In this document: in pieces, positions 23,129-24,185 of the stretch
Numbering within the stretch: the stretch's first letter is position 1
Layout of the letters: every line of letters begins with the position of its first letter
Source of the DNA: G020353235 sp964569555
GTDB taxonomy: Bacteria > Chloroflexota > Dehalococcoidia > Dehalococcoidales > JAUYDJ01
DNA: 24,185 nucleotides
Assembly (NCBI GenBank): GCA_964569555.1
Contig: CAZMTT010000012.1
Coordinates: 1 to 24,185 of the forward strand
Direction of reading: 5' to 3'
Translations under genes and position numbers: made by a program
The notes under the pieces: model-generated
The model's database searches: none
What the model was told of the DNA's origin: nothing
Seen by the model: only the letters and a program-made list of their open reading frames with translations

Positions 23129-23833
23129 ATGGATACTGAAGACGAGAGAATTAAATACGTCGTTGAGCACACCGAAATAATCAGACCGCCGAAGCAGAGC
23201 CTGGCCACCTTCGGCACCACCAATATCGGCTATTACCTGCTCACCGTGCCGGCTTATGCCGAGCTGGTCAAAGACATCGCCGAGACGGCGGTCAGGGAGG
23301 GGCGGATAATTGTGGGCCGACCGAGGATTGTCACCCCCTACTACCTCTCCCGCCTGGAGGGGTTCAGCCCGGAAGCCAAGAGATATTTTGAGCTGCTCAT
23401 CAGGACCCAGGGGCGTGATGCCCCCGGCCTGTTCTACAGCTTCCGCAACGAGCCGAAAGAGCTCAGCATCGTATCGGATAACCTGCCGGCGGTAATTGAC
23501 AAGCTTAACGCCAAGCTGGACAAGGGTGGCGACCCCCTGACATCTATCATCAAGGGGCAGGATGAGCTCTGGGATGTATCGCTGCTCAAGTTTATCTATG
23601 AAATTACCCGGAGCTCACTGCAGGATAACCTGACACAGATGGAAACCCGGGGGCTGCTGGACATAGATACCAAGGGTATCCCGGCTGATGCCAAGGTCAG
23701 GATTGAGGAGCTTTTCGGGCGGGTGGCGCGGGGCGAGCTTGAACCCCGTGAACTAAAAGATGAGCTTGACCACTGGGGAGTCTTTGATGAGTACCAGGAC
23801 CGGTTCTTTAATATCTTCCGCCAGAGAAGATAG
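23129..23833 (+). CDS. Protein of unknown function in an operon with thymidylate synthase
   Basis: A 234-residue soluble protein. Distinct stretches are HTEIIRPPKQSLATFGTTNI, GRPRIVTPYYLSRLEGFS and LDHWGVFDEYQDRFF near the C-terminus. No catalytic motif, membrane segment or signal peptide is seen. GGGGA lies about 8 nt before the ATG. It sits between the helical protein and the thymidylate synthase gene, 13 and 12 bp from each, so all three are likely one transcript. Family not recognised. Confidence 0.7.
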   Translation: MDTEDERIKYVVEHTEIIRPPKQSLATFGTTNIGYYLLTVPAYAELVKDIAETAVREGRIIVGRPRIVTPYYLSRLEGFSPEAKRYFELLIRTQGRDAPGLFYSFRNEPKELSIVSDNLPAVIDKLNAKLDKGGDPLTSIIKGQDELWDVSLLKFIYEITRSSLQDNLTQMETRGLLDIDTKGIPADAKVRIEELFGRVARGELEPRELKDELDHWGVFDEYQDRFFNIFRQRR

Positions 23834-23845
23834 GAAATTGATACC

Positions 23846-24185
23846 GTGAAGATTTCGCTGATTGACGCCAGAGACCTTTCTGAAGCCTGGTTTCTCTGCC
23901 TGCGCCAGACGCTGAGCGAAGGCACCAAGTATAAAATCGAGCGGGGCAGCTACGCCGGCCAGCAGCGCCAGGAGCTTGAGCTGGTGGTGGTCCAAATCAG
24001 ACACCCGGCAACCAGGCCCCTGATTCCCAGCGTCCCCGCCGGAGTGCCCCCGCCCACCTCCATGGAATATGTGGAAACCTACCTCCCCTACCTGATGACC
24101 GCCCATAAGGGCGAGGAAGAACAATATACCTACGGCCAGTACCTGGAAAAACAGATTACCGAAGTAATCAAGATGTATAAGGAGG
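23846..24185 (+). CDS. Archaeal-type thymidylate synthase, N-terminal part, cut by the window end
   Basis: An open frame of 113 codons starting at a GTG (23846) and running off the window. It reads KISLIDARDLSEAWFLCLRQ, then VVVQIRHPATRPLIP, GVPPPTSMEYVETYLPYLM and YTYGQYLEKQITEVI. This is the N-terminal pattern of the methanogen-type thymidylate synthase family, which methylates dUMP to dTMP and is also found in Dehalococcoidia. The catalytic cysteine lies beyond the window. The ribosome site is weak (AGGAAATTGATACC before GTG), and 12 bp separate it from the preceding gene, so coupling is possible. Confidence 0.75.
   Translation, partial: MKISLIDARDLSEAWFLCLRQTLSEGTKYKIERGSYAGQQRQELELVVVQIRHPATRPLIPSVPAGVPPPTSMEYVETYLPYLMTAHKGEEEQYTYGQYLEKQITEVIKMYKE

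Noticed and set aside
1..24185. CRISPR arrays or rRNA genes
   Set aside because: No regularly spaced repeat array or rRNA-like sequence was seen anywhere in the window.

Overview
The window joins two kinds of DNA. Positions 1 to about 8130 are AT-rich and hold a small catabolic or accessory gene set. Positions about 8260 to 24185 are mostly GC-rich and hold a tightly packed tetrapyrrole/heme operon plus conserved housekeeping-type genes. The gene content suggests an anaerobic bacterium, most likely Chloroflexota of the Dehalococcoidia type: a siroheme-dependent (Ahb) heme pathway, a UPF0182 membrane protein and an archaeal-type thymidylate synthase. That assignment is inferred from content only.

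Left region (1-8130). A minus-strand operon encodes a thiolase, a DUF35 zinc-ribbon/OB partner, a broken small gene and acetoacetyl-CoA synthetase, which together fit interconversion of acetoacetate, acetoacetyl-CoA and acetyl-CoA. Divergent to it are a flavodoxin, an MBL-fold protein of the COG1237 type and a cysteine-rich protein, followed by a cupin and a cyclase-family (kynurenine formamidase-like) hydrolase. The region ends exactly at a 46-bp fragment identical in form to the 3' half of a tRNA-Gly(CCC), starting at the anticodon loop and lacking the 5' half. This is the usual footprint of tyrosine-recombinase integration, so the left region is probably one end of a genomic island. The integrase and the intact tRNA would lie to the left, outside the window. 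Paired 16-bp repeats at the extreme left resemble the end of an IS21-like element.

Middle region (8261-21572). A UPF0182 membrane protein on the plus strand converges on a ten-gene minus-strand operon read from one strong promoter (TTGCTT-17-TATAAT). Its order is HTH regulator, ahbC, ahbD, fused ahbA-ahbB, precorrin-2 dehydrogenase, hemA, hemC, cobA-hemD fusion, hemB, hemL. Nearly all junctions overlap or abut. The operon covers glutamyl-tRNA to heme b through siroheme; the one unclear step is iron insertion into sirohydrochlorin, which would need the CysG-N-like protein to be bifunctional or a chelatase elsewhere.

Right region (21588-24185). An AT-rich, apparently leaderless gene encodes a protein with a PD-(D/E)xK-like motif, unlike its neighbours in composition. 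Then come two conserved-looking proteins of unknown function and the start of an archaeal-type thymidylate synthase cut off by the window end.
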